From: Haliclona indistincta
Taxonomy: Eukaryota > Porifera > Demospongiae > Haplosclerida > Chalinidae
Assembly (NCBI GenBank): GCA_964017065.1
Contig: OZ024790.1
Location: forward strand, 2,908,631 to 2,972,630
Length of the DNA: 64,000 bases
Direction of reading: 5' to 3'
Shown: positions 26,024 to 36,278 of the stretch, piece by piece
How the letters are laid out: every line of letters starts with the position of its first letter
How positions within the stretch are numbered: the stretch's first letter is position 1
The notes under the pieces: model-generated
The model's input: the letters and a program-made list of their open reading frames with translations, nothing else
Database searches by the model: none
Told to the model about the DNA's origin: nothing
Program-made: the position numbers and the translations under genes

Positions 26024-26215
26024 ATCATATTATCAATGCCCTCAGGGCAGTTTGCAATATCACTATCCAATACTTGGTCGCTATCAACAAGACCAGCACA
26101 TCTCTCACTAGTGCCACCAATGCAGCTAGCATTACTACTACATGCATATGCATCAGCATTACTACCAATACTACTTATACAGACATCACTGGCACCATCA
26201 CACAAAGACAAACAT

Positions 26216-26940
26216 TCAGAAGGATACCACTTCTTCAGTGTTGCTTGTGTCCGGAAACTTGGGACAGAACTTCCTAATGTGCCCTGGCTCGCCACAGGAG
26301 AAACACGGTCCCGGCGGCCTAGGCTGAACGGATTGATTGTAGCCGGTCTGCTGGGGTACCGGTCGAAACGGTTGCAAAGACCCGGCAACGGGGGGAACTG
26401 CGGGTACCATTGAGCGGACTTTGGGGCGCGGTGGCGCTGCCGATCTCTTCCTTTTCACTGCTTTGCGTACTGCCGCTTTCTCGGCCTTAAAAATCCTTTT
26501 CTCGTCACCACTATCCTCCGCCAGCTCGTCGGCGGTGTACTCGGCCACCACGCCCCAGCCATGCTCTGATCTGTCCGCCAACTTAATTAGCTTCTGTCGC
26601 TCTGCTAGCAATTTTAGACGCTCTTCTTTGCGTTTTCCAGTGCGCCTGACGACGGCCCCGGAGCATCCTCAACCTCTGCCTGTGCTGCGATGATAGCGTC
26701 TTCGACTTTTTCATTAAAAAGTGCTTGTTCCTCGTTCCCTTTCCTCCTGTAGACGTAGGACTTCTCTCTGCGGACTCTTTTCAGCGCTTTTGTTGCAGCG
26801 TCTTCCTGTCCTCGCTTGACTTCTTCTTGAAAATGAACGAATTTATCGCTCAGCTTCTTCTGAGATTCCCTGATGTCTTTAAGAATTGCCGCCATGTCCG
26901 CCGTCGGAGCAGTAGTCGAACCATCCTCTCCGTCGGACAT
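26216..26940 (-). pseudogene. Gag-like protein of the 21.7-27.2 kb element, frameshifted
   Basis: The start at 26940 gives MSDGEDGSTTAPTADMAAIL and a charged coiled-coil-like helix (SQKKLSDKFVHFQEEVKRGQ). The frame shifts near 26640, after which a basic segment and a CCHC zinc knuckle (CFSCGEPGHIRKFC, about 26268-26309) follow. Such proteins package the retroelement RNA. One indel separates the halves. Confidence 0.75.
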
Positions 26941-28087
26941 GATAAGACAATAGAATAAGCAGTACAGTTGCGAAAAAGCACAAAAGACTAGACCCGTGGA
27001 GTGCACAACGCCTAGGAATGATTTACTAATCCACGTGTCTGGCTTAAATACTACAACAGACACGTGTCACCTACTACACCATGCAATTTTACTTCCAAAT
27101 CTCGGGAGCATATTTCCCGTCTAATTCCTGCGTCAACCGACAGGAAAGTATATAAGCACAAGCTTGAGTATCGCCACGCCGTATAGATCACGGAGAACAC
27201 ATAGTTGTCTGGAGACCGAGTCTTCGAAGAACGGTAAGCTAGCAAGCGCAGAATCACCATTCTGCCTTGCCAGATAATTATAACCGCCGTAAACAAGTGT
27301 GGGCGGGGCTCGTATGCACTGTATTCATGCATGCGTAGGCGAGCTGATATCTACAGCATAAGAATTATTTAGCTACAAGTTTAAAATTGTTAATAATAAA
27401 GAAAAGCCATCAACAACAGGAAAACCAAACCAATGGTGGAGACAAAGATGGCACAGCAATTGCATGATATTGAACTGCACTTCACTGAAAAAGAAAAAAG
27501 GACACAAACAAGAAAATTAAAAAGATTTCTATCGAAATCAAAAGGATGTAGGGTTGTGAAATCTACCACTGGTCAACAATGTAAACTAACAAGGAACAAG
27601 CATGGAATGGTAACACGATTGACTTGCTAACAGACCATAGATCCCTACATCAGTGGCTGTACATAAGCTGTCACAAGCTGAATGCACGTCAGGTGTCAGT
27701 CAACAGCAACAAGCTGAATTAGCTATAGTCAACTACAGCAGCCACTGATGTAGGGATCTATGGTCTGTTAGCAAGTCAATCGTGTTACCATTCCATGCTT
27801 GTTCCTTGTTAGTTTACATTGTTGACCAGTGGTAGATTTCACAACCCTACATCCTTTTGATTTCGATAGAAATCTTTTTAATTTTCTTTATTAGTGTTCG
27901 CACGGTGATAACGCCTGTTGCATAAAAAGTGGCGCAGTTATTGACGGCATTAGTAGCAACATGTGTCAAAGCTGAAGTTGTAGCACACCACTACAATCAT
28001 ATCTAAACTACGGAAGAGACTCAGCGACTGAGGAAGTGAATCACGAGGTATAAGAGTACATTGATCGGCTTTTAAACTAAACTGACA

Positions 28088-28571
28088 ATGAGTGACTGGT
28101 CATATCCTTTGTTTTCTGGCTGCTTTAGTGACCCCAAAATATGTGAGCATTAATTTCTGTCACCTTGTGGATATTTCTAATATTGATTTACAGGTATGCT
28201 GTCTTGGTTCTGCATAAGCTATGTTGCTGAGGCTGTGGGTAAGCCACAAATTGGAGCAATGATGGCTAATCCACTTCTTGGCCTCCTACCATTACTTATA
28301 ATCCATTGCTGTAGCAGGATTTACCTGAGAAACAGGCTTAGAAATCAGAAGGGCATTAAGGTATGCTAAATTATTGTGATGTGACAGTTTTACATTTACT
28401 ATGCTGACTTAAGGGAAACCTTTGCTTGGACTGCATGTATGTCTACTTCTGCCCTGGCTGCAACTTAGTACAGGAAATCAAGGCAAGTGAAACAGTGTAT
28501 CAATATTTTTCATCTTTATTTGTACACAGGAGACAAAAGAGCCTGGTGGGCAATCCATGGCACGAGAGTAG
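28088..28571 (+). CDS. PLAC8-domain protein, copy F (class I), CPC motif deleted
   Basis: Exons 28088-28142, 28194-28360, 28414-28482 and 28530-28571 remain in frame and give 110 residues. Exon 2 lacks 12 bp, so the core reads SWFCISYVAEAVGKPQIG where other copies have SWFCPCIAISYVAE. The family's CPC signature is therefore gone. Everything else, including the hydrophobic segment and Cys-rich third exon, is kept. Intron 3 has a GC donor. It could be a neofunctionalised or dying copy. Confidence 0.65.
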
Positions 28572-28975
28572 AGCATTCCCTAGCATTCTGCAAACAGTGT
28601 TCTTAGACAGCAATCATGAGTACAGTAGTCTTGTGTAGCTTGTTTTACAATAGCTGTAGTAACTTTGTGAATTTTAAACGTTATTAATTGCACACACATG
28701 AAAAACATAACAAAGGATGCAAGTTAGGCATTTCTGGTAAATTGTTATAGCAATGTATACTAGCATGCATGGAATGGTAGCACGATTGACTTGCTAACAG
28801 ACCATAGATCCCTGATTAATAAGCACTACAACTACTTAGTCCATACTACTTAATATTCATCTAATAACATACTAATATTCAATATTCACTATTCACCTTT
28901 TTGTTCAGCATAACGTTAAGGTTCGTTTTTTTACTGAACTTAAATAGTAAACTGTCAAAGTCTACTTACACATAT

Positions 28976-29121
28976 ATCTCTTCTTCCCTCCTCCTCCCTC
29001 TTCCCCCTCCCTCCTCCTCCCTCATCCCTCACCCCTCTCTCCCCCTCCCTCACCCCCTCTCTCTTCCTCCCTCCCCCTCTCTCCCCTCCCTCCTTCTCTC
29101 CCTCCCCCTCCCTCTTCCTCC
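28976..29121 (+). repeat. CT-rich low-complexity tract, copy 3
   Basis: Third copy of the tract at 8671, with nearly identical flanks, showing that the 28.7-29.2 kb and 8.45-8.97 kb segments are a recent duplication. Confidence 0.8.
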
Positions 29122-29310
29122 AGTAGATCGCATTACTACTCCTAAACACACCACTCAACATTACATATGAAAACATGTATGATAAATATATTGTACTGCC
29201 TATTCCACATGACTTTTGCATGCAAACAAATTCTCTGATCACAGCATCATTATGCCTCGGTGGGCGGAGCCACGGGGCATACGGTAGTCGGTTTGTGTAT
29301 GTATGTAGGT

Positions 29311-29667
29311 TGCATGTAAAACATGGAATGTGGAATGGAATGGAACCATGGAATGGAATGCCGCCATTATTGTGTGGTATCGCACTAGAAACTACTGAAC
29401 CCTAAACCCAAGACCCTAAAAACCTTCGCCTAACGGTCGCCGTTGAACTTTCCCGAGCTAAGCTGGTTTAGGATGACCCTCCCGACGATCCTTAGGCTTA
29501 CCAAGGGCCGAAGGCCCGGGTTAGGGCGACCCTCCCGACTTTGCGCAGTTAGTTAGGGTCTTGGGTTTAGGGTTTAGTAGTTTCTAGTGCGAGACCACAC
29601 AATATAATGGCGGCATTCCATTCCATTCCATGGTTCCATTCCATTCCACATTCCATGTTTTACATAC
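29311..29667. repeat. Foldback with about 110-bp arms
   Basis: The arm at about 29311-29422 (CATGTAAAACATGGAATGTG ... ACTGAACCCTAAACCC) is the near-exact inverse of about 29555-29667. The loop holds 'ccgaaggcccgggttagggcgaccctcccg', itself repeated. It interrupts a block whose left neighbour at 29250 is 'tgcctcggtgggcggagcc'. No gene inside. It is probably a foldback transposon or MITE. Confidence 0.65.
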
Positions 29668-30239
29668 AACCATGTATGTATGTATCTGTCTGTCTGTCTG
29701 TCAGCAGGATTTCTCGTCGCTCGCTGAAAACTAAGCGCTGAAACGTGCAACACAAGCTAAAGTCGATATTTGCTTGAAAATGAATTGTAAGGATTTTGGT
29801 TATAAGGCTCTGTTCGTGAGTTACCTCGTCACCTGGTTAAGTTTTGTAGGCGCACGCTGAAAGTTAAGCTCTGAAACTAGCAATGCAAGTAGAACACGGT
29901 ATTATCTCGCTTTCTATCATGTGAAAACTTCATACGAAGCTTAGTTCATGAGTTATGGCGCAATTTGCTCCCTCGCGATTTATCATGGCTGTTGCTGGCG
30001 ATCTGGAGTTCTTCAAAGGCAAAGCTATCCACAGTTGACTACCTAGAACCTGATAGGTTAGAATTTCACTACAGGATAGCAGCGCTGGTCCAGAGAAATT
30101 GTGTAAGCAAGTTATGGAAGCTATCTCGCTCGTGTTCAGTATGCATGGGCAGTACTGAACATTGTAGACACGCCCAGTTGAATTGTGGTCAGCACTGATT
30201 GGCTTCAGCTGATTGCATAACTATTGCTTTGTGATTGCA

Positions 30240-30342
30240 GAACATTTGACATACACAGTAACTGCAGCTATTGTACCTTTCTGTACAGCATTGCTGTACA
30301 GAAAGGTACAATAGCTGCAGTTACTGTGTATGTCAAATGTTC
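30240..30342. repeat. Perfect palindrome, 51-bp arms, 1-bp centre
   Basis: Positions 30240-30290 are exactly the inverse complement of 30292-30342, with a single T at 30291 between them. The outer edge is GAACATTTGACATACACAG. On the right it joins 'caccgaggcatctgcacc', a block also found at about 18160 and 31400 ('ccgaggcatcagcacc'). Confidence 0.9.
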
Positions 30343-30774
30343 CACCGAGGCATCTGCACCTTTGGTGCCTAGTTTTATCCATTTTCTAGTTGTCATGTAT
30401 TATAATTGTGCAAAGTCTAGGCCACAGGTTAATTTTCTGTTTCTGGTCCTCCCAGTTGAATAAAAATTACCAGGCTACTAGGCTGTTTATTTTAAAAAAT
30501 AAACTAAGTAGTCGAAATTCAACATGTTATCCTACAGGCTCAGTCCATTTAAAGAATTTTAAGGTACTTTTGTGTTCTTGTGGTAGCCAAATTTAATTTT
30601 GTTGTGTGTTATTATCTTCAAAACTGTTGTGGTAAATTAAAAATGCTTTTTCATAGTGACACTTCAGCATAAAAGAGTCAGGCTGAGTGGTGTTTAACTC
30701 ATAAACACTCATATTTTATCTTAACTTGAGTACAAGTCTTCTTTGCCCTTTGTCGCCTTTGTAATAAGCTGACA

Positions 30775-31270
30775 ATGAGTGACTGGTCTAATCCATTGTG
30801 TGCTGGCTGCTTTAGTGATCCCAAAATATGTGAGCTATGTTTGTCAGAAAACTTGTGGATATTTTTTGTTGATTTACAGGTCTGTTATCTTGGTTCTGCC
30901 CTTGTTCTGCTATAAGCTATGTTGCTGAGGCTGTGGGTAAGCCGCAAGTTGGAGCGATGAACAGCATGAGTCCATTTCTTGGCCTTCTACCACTGGCTAT
31001 TATCCAGTGCGTTAGCAGGATCTACTTGAGAAACAAGCTAAGAACACAGAAGGGAATTAAGGTGTGCTAAATAATTATTGATTGTGATTATTTTGCTATG
31101 CTGACCTAAGGGAAACCTCTGCTTGGATTGCATGTATATCTATTTCTGCCCTGGCTGCAGCTTAGTACAGGAAATCAAGGTAAGTGAAATAGTATCAGTG
31201 AATTTTCTTCATCTTTGCTTGTGCACAGGAGACAAAAGAGCCTGGTGGGCAATCCATGGCACGAGAGTAG
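30775..31270 (+). CDS. PLAC8-domain protein, copy G (class II), intact
   Basis: Exons 30775-30829, 30880-31061, 31111-31179 and 31229-31270 give 115 residues. It starts MSDWSNPLCAGCFSDPKIC and has the core LLSWFCPCSAISYVAEAVGK, then VGAMNSMSPFLGLLPLAIIQ and the basic RIYLRNKLRTQKGIK. It is the only class II locus without lesions (B and D are pseudogenes). Intron 3 has a GT donor (GTAAGT). Its upstream region shares 'aaaagagtcaggctgagtgg' with copies B and D rather than the class I module, so the two classes may be regulated differently. Confidence 0.75.
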
Positions 31271-31856
31271 AGCATTCTATAGCATTCTGCAAACAGTAAC
31301 TCACAGTATTTATACTGTAGCTTGCATTTTGTTGTACAATAGCTGTAGTAAAGTTGTGTTGTCAAAGCATGTCCTGTGTACAGTATGTATTGTATGGTTC
31401 ACCGAGGCATCAGCACCTGTGGTGCTTTATCACATGGTGACTGTGTGCTTCTCAAGTTGAATGTGAAGGGGAGTTATGATATAATTGTATACGATAACAT
31501 GAACCACTTAAAATGGTCAGCTATATCGATTTTAGCTACCAATGTCAATAATGTAAATACGATAACAGAAAGTGATAAGTACATATGGTTATAGTGATCT
31601 GGTTTCGTAGCTGAAGCGACACCTATGAACTTTCAAGTTAACTTTTCATAGCAAAGCCCTTTCCTTTTCAATAGTGTTTGGTGATAGTTGCATAAAAGGT
31701 GACGAAGTTATTGACGGCATTAGTAGCAACATGTGTCAAAGCTGAAGTCGTAGCACACCATTACAATCATGTATAAACTACACAAGAGACTCAGCGACTG
31801 AATAAGTGAATCACGAGATAAGAGTATTATCAATCGGCTTTTAAGCTAAACTGACA

Positions 31857-32354
31857 ATGAGTGACTGGTCATATCCTTTGTTTTCTGGCTGCTTTAGTGA
31901 CCCAAAAATATGTGAGCATTAATTTCTGTCACTTTGTGGATAGTTCTTGTTATTTTACAGGTATGTTATCTTGGTTCTGCCCTTGCATTGCTATAACCTA
32001 TGTTGCTGAGACTGTGGGTAAGCCTCAAATTGGAGCAATGATGGCTAATCCACTTCTTGGCCTCCTACCATTACTTATAATCCATTGCTGTAGCAGGATC
32101 TACCTGAGAAACAGGCTTAGAAATCAGAAAGGCATTACGGTATGCTAAATTATTGTGAAGTGACCGTTTTACATGTACTATCTTAATCGACCCAAGGGAA
32201 ACCTCTGCTTGGACTGCATGTATATCTACTTCTTCCCTGGCTGCAGCCTAGTACAGGAAATCAAGGCAAGTGAAACGGTGTATCAATATTTTTCATCTTT
32301 ATTTGTGCACAGGAGACAAAAGAGCCTGGTGGGGAATCCATGGCACGAGAGTAG
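31857..32354 (+). CDS. PLAC8-domain protein, copy H (class I), intact
   Basis: Exons 31857-31911, 31961-32139, 32197-32265 and 32313-32354 give 114 residues, nearly identical to copy A (differences include AVGK to TVGK, and GIK to GIT at the exon 2 end). It starts about 590 bp after copy G, repeating the class II then class I order of D/E. The intron 3 donor is GC. It is the last gene of the array; the FN3 receptor follows after about 760 bp. Confidence 0.75.
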
Positions 32355-32524
32355 CATTCTCTATTATTCTGCAAACAGTGTTCTTAGACGGTAATCATGA
32401 GTACAGTAGTGTTGTGTAGCTTGTTGCACAATTATAGCTGTAGTAACTTTGTGAATTTTAAACGTTATAATCGCACACACAAAGGATGCAAGTTAGGTAT
32501 CTCTGGTAAAATTGTTATTGCAAT

Positions 32525-32690
32525 GTATACAAGCTATAGGGCAGAGAGTCAAAATATCCAATCTTATGGCATCCATCTGTTTACGAGCAAGCTGTATACA
32601 GAAAAAATAGTGAGTTCCATACTTCAGCTGCCAATTGAGAAGTTTATCTGTAGTCAGTGCATGAGTTTGCGTGGTGAATTCAAATCATGA
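32525..32690. other. Duplicated 3' end of the transporter-like fragment
   Basis: The words 'catccatctgtttacgagcaagctgta' and 'tgagttc..ac..cagc' correspond to 19660-19730, where the transporter-like pseudogene ends. It lies at the same relative place after a class I PLAC8 copy, so the pseudogene tail belonged to the ancestral duplicated block. Confidence 0.45.
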
Positions 32691-32919
32691 TGCTGTAACG
32701 TGAAGTAGCATCCGTTATTCAGTTAGATAGCTGAATGAGAACGTAGAGAAGGTGAGGAGCATGTTGTGTAGTAAAAACATTTAAACATTTAATTTACATC
32801 ATTTTAAAATTCCACTATATTTTAGCCACATGTAGCAATGCTTGTTGACAATCTCAATGGTGTGAAAAAATAATTGTTGTGAAAAGTGAAGCAGGAAGCG
32901 ATTGATGCACAAATTAAAT

Positions 32920-33112
32920 GTATTATAATCTGGCTCAGTAGTATAGCATTGTCAACTGAAATTTAAAACATGCCAACGACACTAATTGTTGCAGAGTTCT
33001 TCCCGTTTCAAAGTAAACAATACTGAGATGTGCATTGTGTAAATAATAAACTCAACAGCTCAGTGACAGTTACTTAAATACAACACCCTCGCTTGATAGC
33101 ATTAGTAGCAAC
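32920..33112 (+). promoter_or_regulatory. PLAC8-type upstream module in front of the FN3 receptor
   Basis: Blocks 'ttataatctgg', 'aaacatgcc', 'tttcaaagtaaacaa' and 'gcattagtagcaacatgtg' appear in the same order as in front of PLAC8 class I genes (e.g. 5478-5670, 18350-18500). The similarity ends near the ATG at 33113. It probably contains promoter and 5' UTR. Confidence 0.45.
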
Positions 33113-35951
33113 ATGTGCTGTAGTTCAAGTAGTATTATAGTGCAGTTAATCATGTCTCTTAGTATTCTTGTCATGTTGTTACTGATGGTGTGTGGATTCT
33201 CCTCGGCCCAAGGTACTGGTGACTGCTCACCTGATCCACCAATCACTTTAGTCAGTGGTACAGGTACACTATCCAATGGTGTACCATCAATTTCAACCAA
33301 TACTGCTGGTAAGATGTTGCACTATAATAGTGTTTTACCTTGTGTATGTTTCACTGTGTTTTAGAGCTACGACCACAGGTTGGTGGTATTTATGCTCACT
33401 CATGGTCAGTGTTCAGCGCAACCCAGATACGGCAGCATGGTCTGTGGTGTCAGGTTGGTCCATCTCATACTGCTGGTATGGGAAGCAATGTTGGAAACTT
33501 CTATTACACAATTGGAAGTGAACCACCAAGATACGCTTTAGCCCCTACCAGTGACACTAACAATAGTGTGCCTTACCAGCAACTGAAATGTGCTAACCAA
33601 ATCGGACTAGTGGTGGATGGTGACGTGAACAACAACCAGGGTGTTATAAGCTGTATCACTACTATTCCTAACCTGAACAGCAACACCAATTCCTGGATAG
33701 TGTATTCAGATGACGTGTACAACAATTACAGTGAGTCTTTTATTGCTCATTGCGTGTAATAATTAGGCAATTCTTTTGTAGCTGGTCCCACAGTGGACTC
33801 CACTATGTCACTCTCCATACTTTCATCAAGAGACGCTGATCCCAATGTTTCACTCAGTTTCTCTTTCAATGTCTCCTATGGACCGCCTTCCAGAATCAAT
33901 TGTGTTAATAGTAACAATGATGAAATATTTTATGCTAGAGGAGATCATTCACAAATAACTCGTGAGGTGATCAGACCACACTTCATCGATATCACAGAAC
34001 CAGACATGATTTGTGTCACTGTTAAAGTATACTCTCAACCAAGAAGAAATGAAACATACATTTGTTACGTGGCTGTTGAGGGAAGGACGGGTATATCAGG
34101 TGTTAACTCCATTATTGTAATGGGAATGGGATTCACTTCATTGAAAGTTACTGGTAAGTATCTGAAAATTTTCACATTTTGCGTTATAATTTTTTTGGTC
34201 TTTTTATAAAGTTGCCAGCAGCCCCAGCTCAGTCACTGTTGTTAGGATTGGTCTTACAAGTGTTAGAATCTCCTGGACAGCCCCATCACCTGGACCTGCT
34301 GGTTATGAGGTGTTCTATCAGACAACTGGAGCTGCGAACAATGTAGTGACAGACAGTGCAGGCACTACTACCACCACTGAGCTGACACTGACTGGACTGG
34401 TGTTGGGACAAACATACTCCATCTTTGTAGTAGCATTTGGACCAGAGGGAGCTCCTGTGCTGCCCAGTGCTCACAGTAATACAGCAATTATTTCATTGAG
34501 TTAGCTTATTATAGTGCGGATTATTTTACCACATTTATACAAAATTTTTAGATCTTGGTCAAGTTTCTGATCTTTCTGTCAGTTCACAAGTTCTGCAGCT
34601 CACTATTTCATGGAATCCTCCTCCATTTGCACCACCTGGTCTTAATATTATGTATGAGATTATTTCAAACAGCAGTGGATCGTTCAACACATCAGCCACA
34701 CAGCACACACTGAGGGACCTCCCTCCCAACACTGTTGTTGTATTCAGTGTCAGAGCATACACAGAAAATGGTGAACCAGGAGAAATTTATACGAGTCAAG
34801 GATCTACTAAAAGTGTCCGTAAGTAAAGAAATGATTGTGTAAAATTGTTAACTATAGTTAATTTACACACTATAATAGCATTCGTTACTGGAGTTTCATT
34901 TGTCACTGTAAATGACACAGCAGTGAGGATCATCTGGACTGCAATTAGCTTAGCTATAGTGGACTATTACACTGTGCATTATACAGCTGCTAATGAGCGA
35001 AGGAGTCAGTGTGATAGAGGCTCAGTGAATGTCTCAGCTGGCTCATCCTCTGGTGTGGTGGGTGGACTAATAACCGGTGAGCAGTACCAGTTCAGTGTGT
35101 CTGTCACTGTGTCTGGAAATGAAATAACTTACACTGGACCAGCGAATAACCTGACTGATCCCTTTACTGTTGCAGCCAATACTAATACTGCAGGTTAGTA
35201 TTGTGATGAAGAATGTAACGTTAAGGCTAAAATTGCATCGTCACCTTGAGTGAACTTTCACTTTATTCTCTGTCACTGTCATTGTAGAATGTGCAAGATT
35301 CTTGTTTTAACTTTTCAGTGCTATAGTTTGTCATGCTTGCATTGACTGTTTTTGCAACTTTCAAATAGCAATAACTGTGAAAGTAAAGCAGCTAGTTAGT
35401 CAAACCAGAAGTAGCGTGCATTTGTGTGTGGAAATACTAGACAGATGATAGTACATGTATCTATCATGTATGAATTATTATTTTTGTCTGCAGTTTTTAC
35501 AATGGTTGGTCTTGGATTGGGCTGGCTGTTCTTCCTCGTGTCGCTATTGTGCAATGTCACCTTGATAATAGTGCTTGTGAAGAAGACAAGAAAAAATGAA
35601 GAATCGTGAGCTTGCAACGATTACATATACAGCTGTATTTTTTATGGGCTAAATAACCATACTTTCTTTGTGGTAGCTATGATGTAAATGAGCATTTTTT
35701 GTCTTTTTCACAGTGAGTTTGATAATAAGAGCGATTACAGGTTTGATGCTACTAACAGATCTTCAACTTTAAACAGCAGAGTCTATGACATTCCCAACAA
35801 CTATGTGTCCAATAGCAGGTCAGGCCCAGCCCTTTGTTACACTCATGCATTAGTAACTGTCATTAATACTCATTATTATTTTAGGCATGAAGATGTTCAG
35901 ATGACTGCTTGTAAAGCATATGGTCGCAGTGCTGAAAATCAGAAAAACTGA
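33113..35951 (+). CDS. FN3-domain single-pass receptor-like protein, nine exons
   Basis: Exons 33113-33308, 33365-33730, 33782-34153, 34212-34499, 34552-34818, 34879-35193, 35494-35605, 35714-35818 and 35885-35951 join in frame (about 695 residues). Order: a hydrophobic signal sequence (SLSILVMLLLMVCGFSSA), an unassigned region of about 160 residues (GLWCQVGPSH), an Ig-like segment (exon 3), and three fibronectin-III domains, one per exon (exons 4-6, e.g. VRISWTAPSPGPAGYEVFY and LQLTISWNPPPFAPPGL). A transmembrane helix (GLGWLFFLVSLLCNVTLIIV) and a KKTRK stop-transfer follow. The tail of about 70 residues contains SRVYDIPNNYV. Extracellular exons share phase 1 junctions, as in shuffled domains. 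YDIP fits the YDxP type bound by Crk-like SH2 domains, suggesting signalling. An alternative start is the Met at 33152. Not assignable to a named family. Confidence 0.75.
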
Positions 35952-36278
35952 ACGAAATTAAATGTTTAAGTGCAAACATGTGATGTCATTATTATAGTCA
36001 TGCATGTCTGCAGTTTAGCTATTATAAATAATTATAATTTATTATTTGATTACACATGCATGCAGTTCTGTCTACAGACAATCAAGCTGATTAGAATAAG
36101 TCTGCTCTGATTCTTTAAAAAAATCACGATGCATGATATTAACTCCTGATGATAGAGACTGATCAATTTTATATAATGGAAGTCAGCGTATACTATGACG
36201 TTTAGTTTGGAAAGCGTATTATGTTCACTATGTACGTACATTACTGCTAGATTCAAAATAGATTTGCCAAATTATTTA

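Larger units (their letters stand above)
21718..27153 (-). mobile_element. Tyrosine-recombinase (DIRS-order) retrotransposon with split direct repeats
   Basis: 5,436 bp, coding on the minus strand. Read 5' to 3' the order is A1 (27153-26977), gag, RT-RNase H, tyrosine recombinase, B1 (22654-22533), A2 (22532-22357), B2 (21842-21718). B1 and A2 abut at 22532/22533 (...GTATAT|CTCCCG...), the expected circle junction, and the outer ends of the element are exactly these two half-sites. This split-direct-repeat plan is that of PAT/Ngaro-type elements. The flanks GTGCCC|...|AAGCAC compare with GTGACC|AAGCAC at 16560-16570 without duplication, as expected for recombinase-mediated insertion. All genes contain frameshifts or stops. 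Confidence 0.85.

Noticed and set aside
27433..27630. 65-residue frame starting MVETKMAQQ
   Set aside because: It runs into the foldback arm of the composite element; the other copies have stops or indels at the same place.
29395..29580. Telomere-like CCCTAAACCC and GGGTTTAGGG
   Set aside because: Only single copies within the arms of a foldback element; no array.
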